Source: JABWAJ01 sp046153985
GTDB taxonomy: Bacteria > Bacteroidota > Bacteroidia > Chitinophagales > Saprospiraceae
Assembly: GCA_046153985.1 (NCBI GenBank)
Contig: JBJXFD010000187.1
Span: 5,378-69,377, forward strand
Direction of reading: 5' to 3'
DNA: 64,000 nt
How positions within the stretch are numbered: position 1 is the stretch's first letter; each line of letters begins with the position of its first letter. Shown one piece after another: positions 57,105 through 64,000 of the stretch. The notes beneath the pieces are model-generated. The model saw only the letters and a list, made by a program, of their open reading frames with translations, was not told where the DNA came from and ran no database searches. Made by a program: the position numbers and the translations under genes.

Positions 57105-58820
57105 ATGATGAAGCCGCCGGTCATATTTCTCGCTTTCGCCAACGCACAGGACCGCCACCTCGCCCTGCTGGATGAGGAACGCAGGATTGTTACGGGGCAT
57201 TTGACGCCTTTGGCCAGCGAACAGTTTTTTCAAATCCACACAGAACCTGCGGCTACTGCCAAAGACCTGACCCGCTACATTGCGGAGTTCAAAGACCGGA
57301 TTGCCGTTTTTCACTACGGCGGTCACGCAGGCGTTGAGCAAATTTTCCTGGCAGATGTCGCCGCCAATGCTGCCGGTCTGGCGCAACTCCTGGCCGGACA
57401 ATCCAACCTGAATCTGGTTTTCCTCAACGGCTGTTCCACCAAGGCCCAGGTTGATCTGTTGTTGGAGCTCGGCGTGCCGGCAGTCATTGCAACCAACGTC
57501 CCCATTTCCGATCCCGGCGCGAAAGATTTTGCCGATATTTTTTATAAATCCCTCGCTGCGGAACACAGCATTGAAGGCGCTTTCAAATTGGCTGCGGCCA
57601 ATTACCTGCTCCTGAAAGGTGAAGCGGTAGGCATTTACCGCGGCCTGGCTTTGCACACACCCGACCAGGAAAAAGAAACGCTCCCCTGGGGCCTTTATGT
57701 AAAAAAAGACAAAGACGCGGCCTTAGACTGGAAATTGCCGCGCAAAAGTGCAGCTTCCTTCATCGTCCGGGGCGCAGGCCGCAAGTACGAGCCCAACCGC
57801 GCAATGAACCAAAGGCTCATTGAAACCATCGCAAACGCCATTGAGCCGTACAGCGAAACCATCAGCAACATGGTGGAAAACGCCCGTCGAAGTGGCAAGG
57901 AGCCCAGCCTGCGCGATTTGAGGGCCGCTGTTATTGATGCTTTCCCAACGCCTATTGGCACCCACCTGCGCAAATTATTGCTGCTGGAATCCGCCGGCGT
58001 GGAACGGCTCTCCAAAATTGTAGATGTTTATACCGTTGCTTCCGAATTGCTGGCTTATATCTTGCTGGCCCAGTTGTGGGATGAAAAATTTCGCCTCCCG
58101 AAATTGGTGATCCCGGATGCTCAACTGCGCGTCATCAGCGCTTTTTTTGAAATGAAAGAAGGCGATTGGGAAACGTACGACCACATCGCTTTGGTTAGGG
58201 CGATAGGCGATGTTTTTGCCGGGAATGACATCCCGCCTTTCGTCATGGAATATACGGCGCTGCGCGAACAGTTTCTCGCAGAAAACGCGCTCCAGCAAGC
58301 CCAGCAATTTTTGCAGGAAATGAAGCAGGAATTACTAGGCTCCATTGCCGCTGATGAAATCGAAAGTTTTTGCGTTCAGGCAGAAGACCATTTGTGTGAA
58401 ATATTCCGGCATATCGGTTTTTGTGCCAAATATAAATTAGCGACCGTAAAAACCATCGAGCTGCAGAAACGCCGCCACGAATTGCCCCGCTTTCGCCACA
58501 ATATTGTCGTACTCGACAAAGTGAGTGCCGGGGTTCTGGACGATGTGCTGGAAAGTGATGAGTTTTCAGAAAACAATTCCGTAGTTTTGCTGCACAGCGA
58601 TGACGCTGTATCACCGTTTCTCAACCTTTCTCCTTTTTTGATTGACGAGAATGCGCTGAAAGGCCAGCAAAACTCGAAACTTTTCTTTTTTCGCTACAAA
58701 AGCGAAAACCAGTGTACCTATGTGTTAGCCGATACGCTCAAGGATCGTTTAGACCTCGATGCCGGCATGTACGAACACCTGAAGCAGCAATTCGATACCT
58801 TTTTTAGAAATGTATTGTAA
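57105..58820 (+). CDS. CHAT-domain (caspase-like) protease with long C-terminal partner region
   Basis: The 571-residue protein opens with a CHAT protease domain (about 1-190). VFHYGGHAG gives His74 and VFLNGCSTKAQ gives Cys110, the catalytic dyad. Further blocks include GVPAVIATNVPISDPGAKDF. A linker at 205-220 leads to a helical region (about 220-460) and an alpha/beta region (about 470-571) that I do not recognise. CHAT proteases in bacteria are often held inactive and switched on by NTPase sensors, cutting partner proteins in conflict responses. The stop is followed with no gap by the ATG of an nSTAND ATPase (TAAATG), so the two are translationally coupled and likely work together. The peptide substrate is unknown. 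Confidence 0.88.
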   Translation: MMKPPVIFLAFANAQDRHLALLDEERRIVTGHLTPLASEQFFQIHTEPAATAKDLTRYIAEFKDRIAVFHYGGHAGVEQIFLADVAANAAGLAQLLAGQSNLNLVFLNGCSTKAQVDLLLELGVPAVIATNVPISDPGAKDFADIFYKSLAAEHSIEGAFKLAAANYLLLKGEAVGIYRGLALHTPDQEKETLPWGLYVKKDKDAALDWKLPRKSAASFIVRGAGRKYEPNRAMNQRLIETIANAIEPYSETISNMVENARRSGKEPSLRDLRAAVIDAFPTPIGTHLRKLLLLESAGVERLSKIVDVYTVASELLAYILLAQLWDEKFRLPKLVIPDAQLRVISAFFEMKEGDWETYDHIALVRAIGDVFAGNDIPPFVMEYTALREQFLAENALQQAQQFLQEMKQELLGSIAADEIESFCVQAEDHLCEIFRHIGFCAKYKLATVKTIELQKRRHELPRFRHNIVVLDKVSAGVLDDVLESDEFSENNSVVLLHSDDAVSPFLNLSPFLIDENALKGQQNSKLFFFRYKSENQCTYVLADTLKDRLDLDAGMYEHLKQQFDTFFRNVL

Positions 58821-60689
58821 ATGAAGCAGTCGCCATTCAAATTCCTGGATGCTTACGAAAAGCAGGACAAAGACATCTTCTTTGGCCGGGAAACTGAAGT
58901 GGATGCACTGTACCAAATGACCTACCAAACCAACCTCATGCTGGTTTACGGCATGTCGGGAACCGGAAAAACCAGCCTGATTCAATGCGGATTAGCGAAT
59001 TGTTTTGAATCGAGCGACTGGTTTGCCATTCCCATCCGAAGGCAGGAAAACATCAACTCGGCAATGGTTCGCGAACTGCGCTCCAGAGACGCCGATGAAG
59101 CTTTTGAAGCAGATTTTACGCTGCCTCAAATGGTGCATTCCCTGTATTTGGATTACCTGCGCCCGATTTATCTCATTTTCGACCAGTTTGAAGAATTGTA
59201 CATCCTCGGAAACGAAGAAGAGCAGGAAACCTTCATCCACGCCATGAACGACCTGCTCGGCGCCGATTTGCCCTGCAAGGTTGTCATCGCCATCCGTGAA
59301 GAATACTTAGCGCACTTATCCAATTTCGAGCGCAGCGTGCCGCGCCTTTTTGATAAACGCCTGCGGGTGGAACCCATGACGCGCACCAACGCCCGGCGGG
59401 TGATTCTGGAAACCGCCAGGAACCCCAAGTTCAACATTCTGCTTTGTGCCGATGAAGTGGCAGACGCCATCATTGACAGCGTAACGGGCGGCGTGGGGCG
59501 TGTGCAACTAACCTATCTGCAAGTTTTTTTGGACAAAATGTACCGGATGGCCTGGCAGCGGGACGCCACGGACATTACCTTCGACGAAGACCTGGTGCGC
59601 GAAGTGGGCAAGATCGAAGACGTGTTGTCCGACTTTTTGAATGAACAAATTGATGTTTTTGCCAAAGAAATTGCCAATCGCGATGAAGCCCTGCGCTGGC
59701 TGCGCATTTTTGTATCGGAAAAAGGCACCAAAATGCCGGTGAGACGACCCGATCTCATCGAGCGCCTGCCCGAAATGAGCGAACCAAAACTCAATATTTT
59801 TCTCGAATTTTTTGTCAACCGGCGCATTTTGCGGCCTTTAGACAACGATCAATACGAACTCACGCACGATAGTCTGGCGGCGTTCATCTTCCAAACCCAC
59901 CCCAAGGGCACCCCTGTGCCGGAGCTTTCTTCCGCGTATTCCCGCGACATCAGCCCGTTTGCGGGTTTTGCGCCTTACAGCCAGGCCATGGCCGCTCAGT
60001 TTTTCGGTCGGGAAGAAGAAATTGCGGCCCTGTTTAACCAGATTGTCAACGAAACGCATACCCGGCTAACCCTCGTTTTTGGACAGATGGGCGTTGGTAA
60101 AACGTCCCTGATCCTGGCCGGGTTGATCCCGCGACTGGAAGTCCTGTACAAAACCAGCTACCTCCGCATCAATCGGGAATGGACCCACAGTGCCCTCGTC
60201 CGCGACTTGCTTTCAGTGGAGCCGCAACCCGGAGAGCTGCCGGTTTTGCTGGACATTGCCTTTGAAAACGCGCCGGTTCAGCCTTCTGAAACGGATCGGA
60301 AAGTGATCATTTTTGATCAATTTGAAGAAGCGTTCGTCTGGATGCAGGCGCCCGGGCAATTGCTGCATTTTTACCTGCACATTGCGCATTTGCTGGAAGC
60401 GCGGCGCAACTGCGATGTAGTGCTGGTGGTGCGCGACGAATTTTTCTCCCAGCTTCAGGACATGGAAGCCTTCATTCCCAATATCTTAGAAGAACAATTC
60501 CGGGTGCGCCCCGTGGATGCGCGCACCGCAGCCCGCATCATCACGGAAATGGCTGAACGCGCAGGCGTCACGTTCGATCGCCCCAATCTGGTGCAACGCA
60601 TCGTGGAGCAAATCACCGAACCCGATGGCAAAGTCAACCTGACGTATCTTCAATTGTACATGGAGCGTTTATATGCTGCGGCAAATTAA
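58821..60689 (+). CDS. tandem nSTAND-type ATPase, second module incomplete
   Basis: The 622-residue protein contains two related STAND-class ATPase modules. Module 1 has FFGRETEVDAL, Walker A GMSGTGKTS (44-52), Walker B LIFDQFEEL (Asp121), then a helical and winged-helix part ending YELTHDSLAAFIF near 375. Module 2 begins QFFGREEEIAALF (about 400), with GQMGVGKTS (421-429) and VIIFDQFEEAF (Asp499), and stops at LTYLQLYMERLYAAAN, the point where module 1 continues into its winged helix. No sensor repeats follow. nSTAND ATPases act as ligand-triggered switches; coupling to the CHAT gene suggests it controls the protease. The stop lies four bases before the hemW ATG. Confidence 0.88.
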   Translation: MKQSPFKFLDAYEKQDKDIFFGRETEVDALYQMTYQTNLMLVYGMSGTGKTSLIQCGLANCFESSDWFAIPIRRQENINSAMVRELRSRDADEAFEADFTLPQMVHSLYLDYLRPIYLIFDQFEELYILGNEEEQETFIHAMNDLLGADLPCKVVIAIREEYLAHLSNFERSVPRLFDKRLRVEPMTRTNARRVILETARNPKFNILLCADEVADAIIDSVTGGVGRVQLTYLQVFLDKMYRMAWQRDATDITFDEDLVREVGKIEDVLSDFLNEQIDVFAKEIANRDEALRWLRIFVSEKGTKMPVRRPDLIERLPEMSEPKLNIFLEFFVNRRILRPLDNDQYELTHDSLAAFIFQTHPKGTPVPELSSAYSRDISPFAGFAPYSQAMAAQFFGREEEIAALFNQIVNETHTRLTLVFGQMGVGKTSLILAGLIPRLEVLYKTSYLRINREWTHSALVRDLLSVEPQPGELPVLLDIAFENAPVQPSETDRKVIIFDQFEEAFVWMQAPGQLLHFYLHIAHLLEARRNCDVVLVVRDEFFSQLQDMEAFIPNILEEQFRVRPVDARTAARIITEMAERAGVTFDRPNLVQRIVEQITEPDGKVNLTYLQLYMERLYAAAN

Positions 60690-60693
60690 CCTC

Positions 60694-61839
60694 ATGCCCG
60701 GCATCTACCTCCATATCCCCTTTTGCAAGCAGGCCTGCCACTATTGCAATTTTCACTTTTCCACTTCGCTGGGGCAAAAGGAGGTTTTGCTAAACGCATT
60801 GCTGCGGGAACTGGAACTCCGGCGCGATTACCTCGGGGACGTCACTATTCAAACCCTGTATTTGGGTGGCGGCACGCCTTCTTTGCTAGAAGCAACGGAG
60901 TTGAACCGCTTGTTTGAACACATTTATCGGCTCTACCGCGTGGCGCCCGACGCTGAAGTGACCCTCGAAGCCAACCCCGACGACCTGACGGAAGCAAAAA
61001 TTGCGGCTTTGCGCCAAACGCCGGTCAACCGCCTAAGCATTGGCATCCAGTCTTTCGCCGATGCCGACCTGCAATTCATGAACCGCGCACACAACAGCGG
61101 CGAAGCGCAACGTTGCATCGAAATGGCCCTGAAAGCCGGGTTCCACGACCTGAGCCTCGACCTGATTTACGGTACGCCCGGCATGAGCGACCAACAATGG
61201 GCGACCAATATCGAAACGGTGCTGGCTTTCGATGTGCCGCACTTGTCCTGCTATTGCCTGACCGTGGAACCCCAAACCGCGCTCGACCATTTTGTAAAAA
61301 AAGGAAAAGCCCGACCGGTAGACGACGCCCAGGCGGCCCGCCAGTTGGAATACCTGATGCAGCGCTTGGAAACCGCCGGGTACGAACACTACGAAATCTC
61401 CAATTTTGCCAAACCCGGCCGCTACAGCCGCCACAACACCAACTACTGGACGGGCGAACCTTACCTCGGCGCAGGCCCTTCAGCCCATTCTTTCAACGGG
61501 GTCAGCCGCCAGTGGAACGTGGCCAACAACGCCCGCTACATCCGCGCGCTGGAGCCTGAAAGGCCCGATTGGGATGCTTTGTTTGAAAAAGAAACCCTGA
61601 CGCCCGAACAGCGCTACAATGAATATGTGATGACGTCACTGCGCACGCAATGGGGGTGTGATCTGGCCCGCATTCGGGCAATTGACGCGGGGTTTGAGGC
61701 TTATTTTTTGAACGAGGTCACACCTTTTCTGGAAGACGGCTCGGTTCGGCGCAGCGACGAGGTGTTTTTCCTGACGCAGAAGGGGAAGTTTGTGGGGGAT
61801 TATGTGGCTTCGGAGTTGTTTTTTGTTGGGACATGGTAG
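60694..61839 (+). CDS. hemW: radical SAM heme chaperone HemW
   Basis: The 381-residue protein starts MPGIYLHIPFCKQACHYCNF with the radical-SAM CxxxCxxC at Cys11, Cys15 and Cys18. LYLGGGTPSLLEATELNRLF, EVTLEANPDDLTEAKIAALR, NRLSIGIQSFADADLQFMNR and LSLDLIYGTPGMSDQQW are HemW/HemN blocks. HemW lacks the extra residues needed for coproporphyrinogen oxidation and delivers heme to respiratory proteins. ATG 60694 is chosen over 60673, which would overlap the nSTAND gene. Its stop lies inside a terminator hairpin. A housekeeping gene directly behind the truncated nSTAND may share the transcript. Confidence 0.95.
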   Translation: MPGIYLHIPFCKQACHYCNFHFSTSLGQKEVLLNALLRELELRRDYLGDVTIQTLYLGGGTPSLLEATELNRLFEHIYRLYRVAPDAEVTLEANPDDLTEAKIAALRQTPVNRLSIGIQSFADADLQFMNRAHNSGEAQRCIEMALKAGFHDLSLDLIYGTPGMSDQQWATNIETVLAFDVPHLSCYCLTVEPQTALDHFVKKGKARPVDDAQAARQLEYLMQRLETAGYEHYEISNFAKPGRYSRHNTNYWTGEPYLGAGPSAHSFNGVSRQWNVANNARYIRALEPERPDWDALFEKETLTPEQRYNEYVMTSLRTQWGCDLARIRAIDAGFEAYFLNEVTPFLEDGSVRRSDEVFFLTQKGKFVGDYVASELFFVGTW

Positions 61840-61867
61840 GGGCAGAAAATTTTCGGCCCCTACCATG
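61832..61867. terminator. hairpin containing hemW stop codon
   Basis: CATGGTAGGGGC (61832-61843) and GCCCCTACCATG (61856-61867) are perfect complements; the loop AGAAAATTTTCG is itself nearly symmetric. It lies between convergent genes and includes the hemW TAG. Confidence 0.8.
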
Positions 61868-61871
61868 CTGT

Positions 61872-62813
61872 TTACAACTTCACCACCCGGCCCACATACC
61901 TTTTTCCATCTTCATCTTGTGCTTGCAATTGATAAATCCCCGCTGGCAAACCCGAAAGATCGGCTTCGGAATTTTTAATGGCTGAAATGCTGCGCACCAA
62001 ACACCCCATGGCGTCAAAGATTTTCAGTTGCTCAAAGGAAGCCTGCTCTGCGGCGGCAATTTTAACTATTCCCCGGGAGGGGTTCGGGAAAATGGACAGA
62101 GGTGCAGCGGCGACGGGCTCTTCGGTATCGGTGGTGATCCAGTAGCAGGGGGTGTAGCCTCCTGGATCTGATGGTTTAAACCTTAATCCATAAATTATCT
62201 GATTACCAAGACCTTCAACTTCGGCTTGTACGCTAACTGCAACACTTTCATCATAGCCTATTGAAGCATAATGTGCTGCTAATGCCTCCTGTGTCAACTC
62301 GAAAGTGTAGTCATTCTGGCTGGCCATGCAAGCACAAATCGGCGGAAATTCATCCGGATCGAAAGGTCCGGTTAACTCATCAATTTCGTGGTTACTGAGA
62401 AAAGAACCTCTCAGGCATCTTTCACCTAAAAAAATAGTGCTATCCCAACTCACCGTAACGGGTTGGTATTTCGACCATATAAGAATACTACTCCTTGGTC
62501 CAAAATTGCAGTTATATGCTGGGATAAACTCGCTTTGATCAATGATAATTTTAGACATTCTTTGTTCAAAATCGAATCGGGCTATGACACGTACTTCAAA
62601 AACAGAATCAAAAGGTGCTGTAATTTCCACTTCACCGAATTCTGGGTCTATACCATAGGTAGCATCAGGATCATAGCCTACGATTACACTGTCTTTGTTA
62701 CCCATCGCATCTTCAAACCGAATGGTGGCATGAAACAGGGCATTTTGTTGAGCTTGAAACGGGGTGACCGCCAACAAGATCAATGCCGTGAGGAATACTA
62801 TTTTTAGTCTCAT
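61872..62813 (-). CDS. secreted protein with T9SS type A tail, downstream of metzincin
   Basis: The 313-residue product starts MRLKIVFLTALILLAVTPFQ with a signal peptide ending near QAQQ. The mature part (about 23-235) is not recognised; it contains several Cys (NCNFGPRS, GERCLRG, PPICACMAS, PCYW) and acidic patches such as GPFDPDEFPP. The last 75 residues, LSIFPNPSRGIVKIAA to YVGRVVKL, are a type A sorting tail, so it is sent to the surface by T9SS. It begins four bases after the metzincin gene on the same strand and is probably co-transcribed and functionally linked. Confidence 0.82.
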   Translation of the reverse strand: MRLKIVFLTALILLAVTPFQAQQNALFHATIRFEDAMGNKDSVIVGYDPDATYGIDPEFGEVEITAPFDSVFEVRVIARFDFEQRMSKIIIDQSEFIPAYNCNFGPRSSILIWSKYQPVTVSWDSTIFLGERCLRGSFLSNHEIDELTGPFDPDEFPPICACMASQNDYTFELTQEALAAHYASIGYDESVAVSVQAEVEGLGNQIIYGLRFKPSDPGGYTPCYWITTDTEEPVAAAPLSIFPNPSRGIVKIAAAEQASFEQLKIFDAMGCLVRSISAIKNSEADLSGLPAGIYQLQAQDEDGKRYVGRVVKL

Positions 62814-62817
62814 GGCT

Positions 62818-63927
62818 TTATATTTTTATAGCAGTTGTAGAAACAATGGCACCATCAAGACTGAGTACTACATAATATGTGCCGGTAGGAACACTGCTCG
62901 TATTCATTACTTCCTGATAAGAGCCGGGCGTTGAAATATACTCGGAAGACAATAGAATATCACTGCCTGAACCCGAAGGGAAAAGGTAAATATCCATGCT
63001 GCCAGTTACCTCGGCATCGTATTCTACCGTTAGAGAAGTGGTAAAAGGATTCGGATACACGTTTGTTATCTCGTAAGGCGCGGGGGCTACTGCACAACCA
63101 CCAAGGGGCAACTCAGGTAGCCGAAAAGTATAGTCTTTGGTGGTTTCCGTATCGCAGTCATTTTTTAAGGTCAGACGCAGCTTGTAGTTTGTATTAGGTT
63201 GTAATCCATGCATGTAGCTGGTTGAGTACTTAGGGCTTTTGGAAATACAAAATTGCCAGGCCTGGCCTGTCTTCCAGCCGTGATTATAAATAAGTGTATT
63301 GGAAGTAGTCAAAATCTCGACTTTGTATGCTTCCTCGTTAGCCGAAGCTGCTAATTGAAAACAATAACTGCAATCTTCCGATACGGATTCGTCAGGGAAC
63401 ACGTGAATATTGGCCATTGGTGGGGCGCAATTGCCGCCAACCTGTGCCAAATAGTCGCAGTAGGCCGCGCTACTCAACGTGCTGAGCATTTTGTTAATTT
63501 GGCATGCAGTAAAGGCGCCATGGCTACCCTGATAGCCATTATAGGCCATGACATTGTTGTTGAGGTAGGTTGAATCGCAACAAGGCTCGACCAAGCAGGG
63601 GGCATTGCAGGCATCCGCATAATCTAATGTATCATTGCCATCGTAGTCCATCGGCGCGGGAGATGTAATAAAACTCCAGCACCAGCGCCAGGTATTCTCA
63701 CTGCCTACACCCGAAGGAAAATTATCAGTTGTATCTGCATCGCAGTTAAAATTCACTTTAAAAATTATTTGAGGAGTATCTGTACAGCCATCGAGATTAT
63801 GGGCATGATCAAGTCCGGTGCAATGCCCAAATTCGTGATTAAGGGTCGCTGAAATAATAACTGTCCACTTTTCCAGGAGGCCTTTTGCGCCTACCCTTCG
63901 TTGGGGAACCGCCTCCCTTAGCTTTGG
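62818..63927 (-). CDS. metzincin (M43-like) metalloprotease with T9SS tail, 5' part disrupted or outside window
   Basis: The frame is open from 63927 and includes the zinc motif LNHEFGHCTGLDHAH (HExGHxxGLxH, about 63799-63840), then DGCTDTP, the Met-turn NNNVMAYNGYQG and AFTACQINKM. These are metzincin marks closest to the M43 cytophagalysin group. A fibronectin-like domain (YCFQLAASANEEAYKVEILT) and a type A tail (NVYPNPFTTSLTVEYDAEVT to IVSTTAIKI) follow. A GTG at 63756 cannot be the start because the zinc site would be lost. Upstream of about 63880 the frame enters a palindromic repeat and reaches TAG at 63928-63930, so the gene is either broken there or frameshifted. Native N-terminus is not in view. 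Confidence 0.8.
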   Translation of the reverse strand, partial: PKLREAVPQRRVGAKGLLEKWTVIISATLNHEFGHCTGLDHAHNLDGCTDTPQIIFKVNFNCDADTTDNFPSGVGSENTWRWCWSFITSPAPMDYDGNDTLDYADACNAPCLVEPCCDSTYLNNNVMAYNGYQGSHGAFTACQINKMLSTLSSAAYCDYLAQVGGNCAPPMANIHVFPDESVSEDCSYCFQLAASANEEAYKVEILTTSNTLIYNHGWKTGQAWQFCISKSPKYSTSYMHGLQPNTNYKLRLTLKNDCDTETTKDYTFRLPELPLGGCAVAPAPYEITNVYPNPFTTSLTVEYDAEVTGSMDIYLFPSGSGSDILLSSEYISTPGSYQEVMNTSSVPTGTYYVVLSLDGAIVSTTAIKI

Positions 63928-63945
63928 CTAAGGTCGGGGTTCCCC
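63903..63945. repeat. nested palindrome interrupting the metzincin frame
   Basis: GGGGAACC (63903-63910) and GGTTCCCC (63938-63945) enclose a second perfect stem CCTTAGC-TTTG-GCTAAGG (63916-63933). The composition differs from the flanking coding sequence. It looks like an inserted REP-like element. Confidence 0.75.
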
Positions 63946-64000
63946 GCCTCGGTTAGCCACAAAATGCCTGGCCTGGCAAAAGCGACACTTATTAATTCAG

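Noticed and set aside
1..64000. tRNA, rRNA, riboswitch or integrase signatures
   Set aside because: None was recognised by eye on either strand; small RNA genes without strong conservation could still be missed.

Overview
The window looks like chromosome from a Bacteroidota bacterium, most likely of the Saprospirales/Lewinella-Haliscomenobacter type. The reasons are several secreted proteins with type IX secretion (T9SS) tails of both classes (CHU_C type B and Por type A), promoter boxes of the TAnnTTTG type, near absence of Shine-Dalgarno sequences, a BlaR1-like M56 peptidase with a TonB domain, an S46 dipeptidyl-peptidase, and XisH/XisI and Uma2 genes that this group shares with cyanobacteria. 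No rRNA, tRNA, phage, integrase, transposase or CRISPR array was seen. Placement is by family content only; no database search was run.

Layout. 1-1.9 kb: partial GH36-like alpha-galactosidase and a TsaC/Sua5 protein. 2.3-6.8 kb: two tandem 755-residue PKD/CHU_C surface proteins. 7.1-11.2 kb: a repeat-rich leader, twin 153-residue proteins of unknown family, a YegP-domain protein, a zinc-ribbon-like small protein and a SARP/BTAD regulator; three 11-bp-spaced repeats lie just upstream of the promoter of the twins. 11.3-16.3 kb: VapBC-type toxin-antitoxin, M56 sensor, XisI/XisH, and an AT-rich patch with a DUF4238 protein. 16.3-20.4 kb: a 1343-residue protein with the domain order of soluble adenylyl cyclase. 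20.5-29.5 kb: membrane proteins, then a pyruvate:ferredoxin oxidoreductase operon. 30-46 kb: secreted proteins, MsrA, S46 peptidase, OmpA lipoprotein, twin peptide-binding lipoproteins, SH3 and GH73 wall proteins, amino-acid permease. 46.3-53.4 kb: housekeeping (enoyl-CoA hydratase, glycerate kinase, FtsH, RsfS, BirA, CinA). 53.5-64 kb: T9SS cargo, Uma2, a CHAT protease coupled to an nSTAND ATPase, HemW, and a two-gene secreted metzincin cluster cut by the window edge.

The best candidates for a little-described system are the CHAT-nSTAND pair (57.1-60.7 kb), where the second ATPase module stops just before hemW, and the 7.1-11.2 kb cassette, where SARP-like spaced repeats precede twin unknown proteins and a SARP-family gene lies close by. 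The sAC-like protein is notable because the residues expected to read the purine base are replaced.

Intergenic space is rich in palindromes. Two near-identical hairpin cores flank glycerate kinase and carry gene stop codons inside their arms. A GGCAA-type repeat occurs at two convergent gene ends, and a GTTTCGAC-type element recurs between genes. Three gene remnants without start codons or with early stops are visible (29.7, 34.9 and 55.2 kb), and a palindrome interrupts the metzincin reading frame at 63.9 kb.
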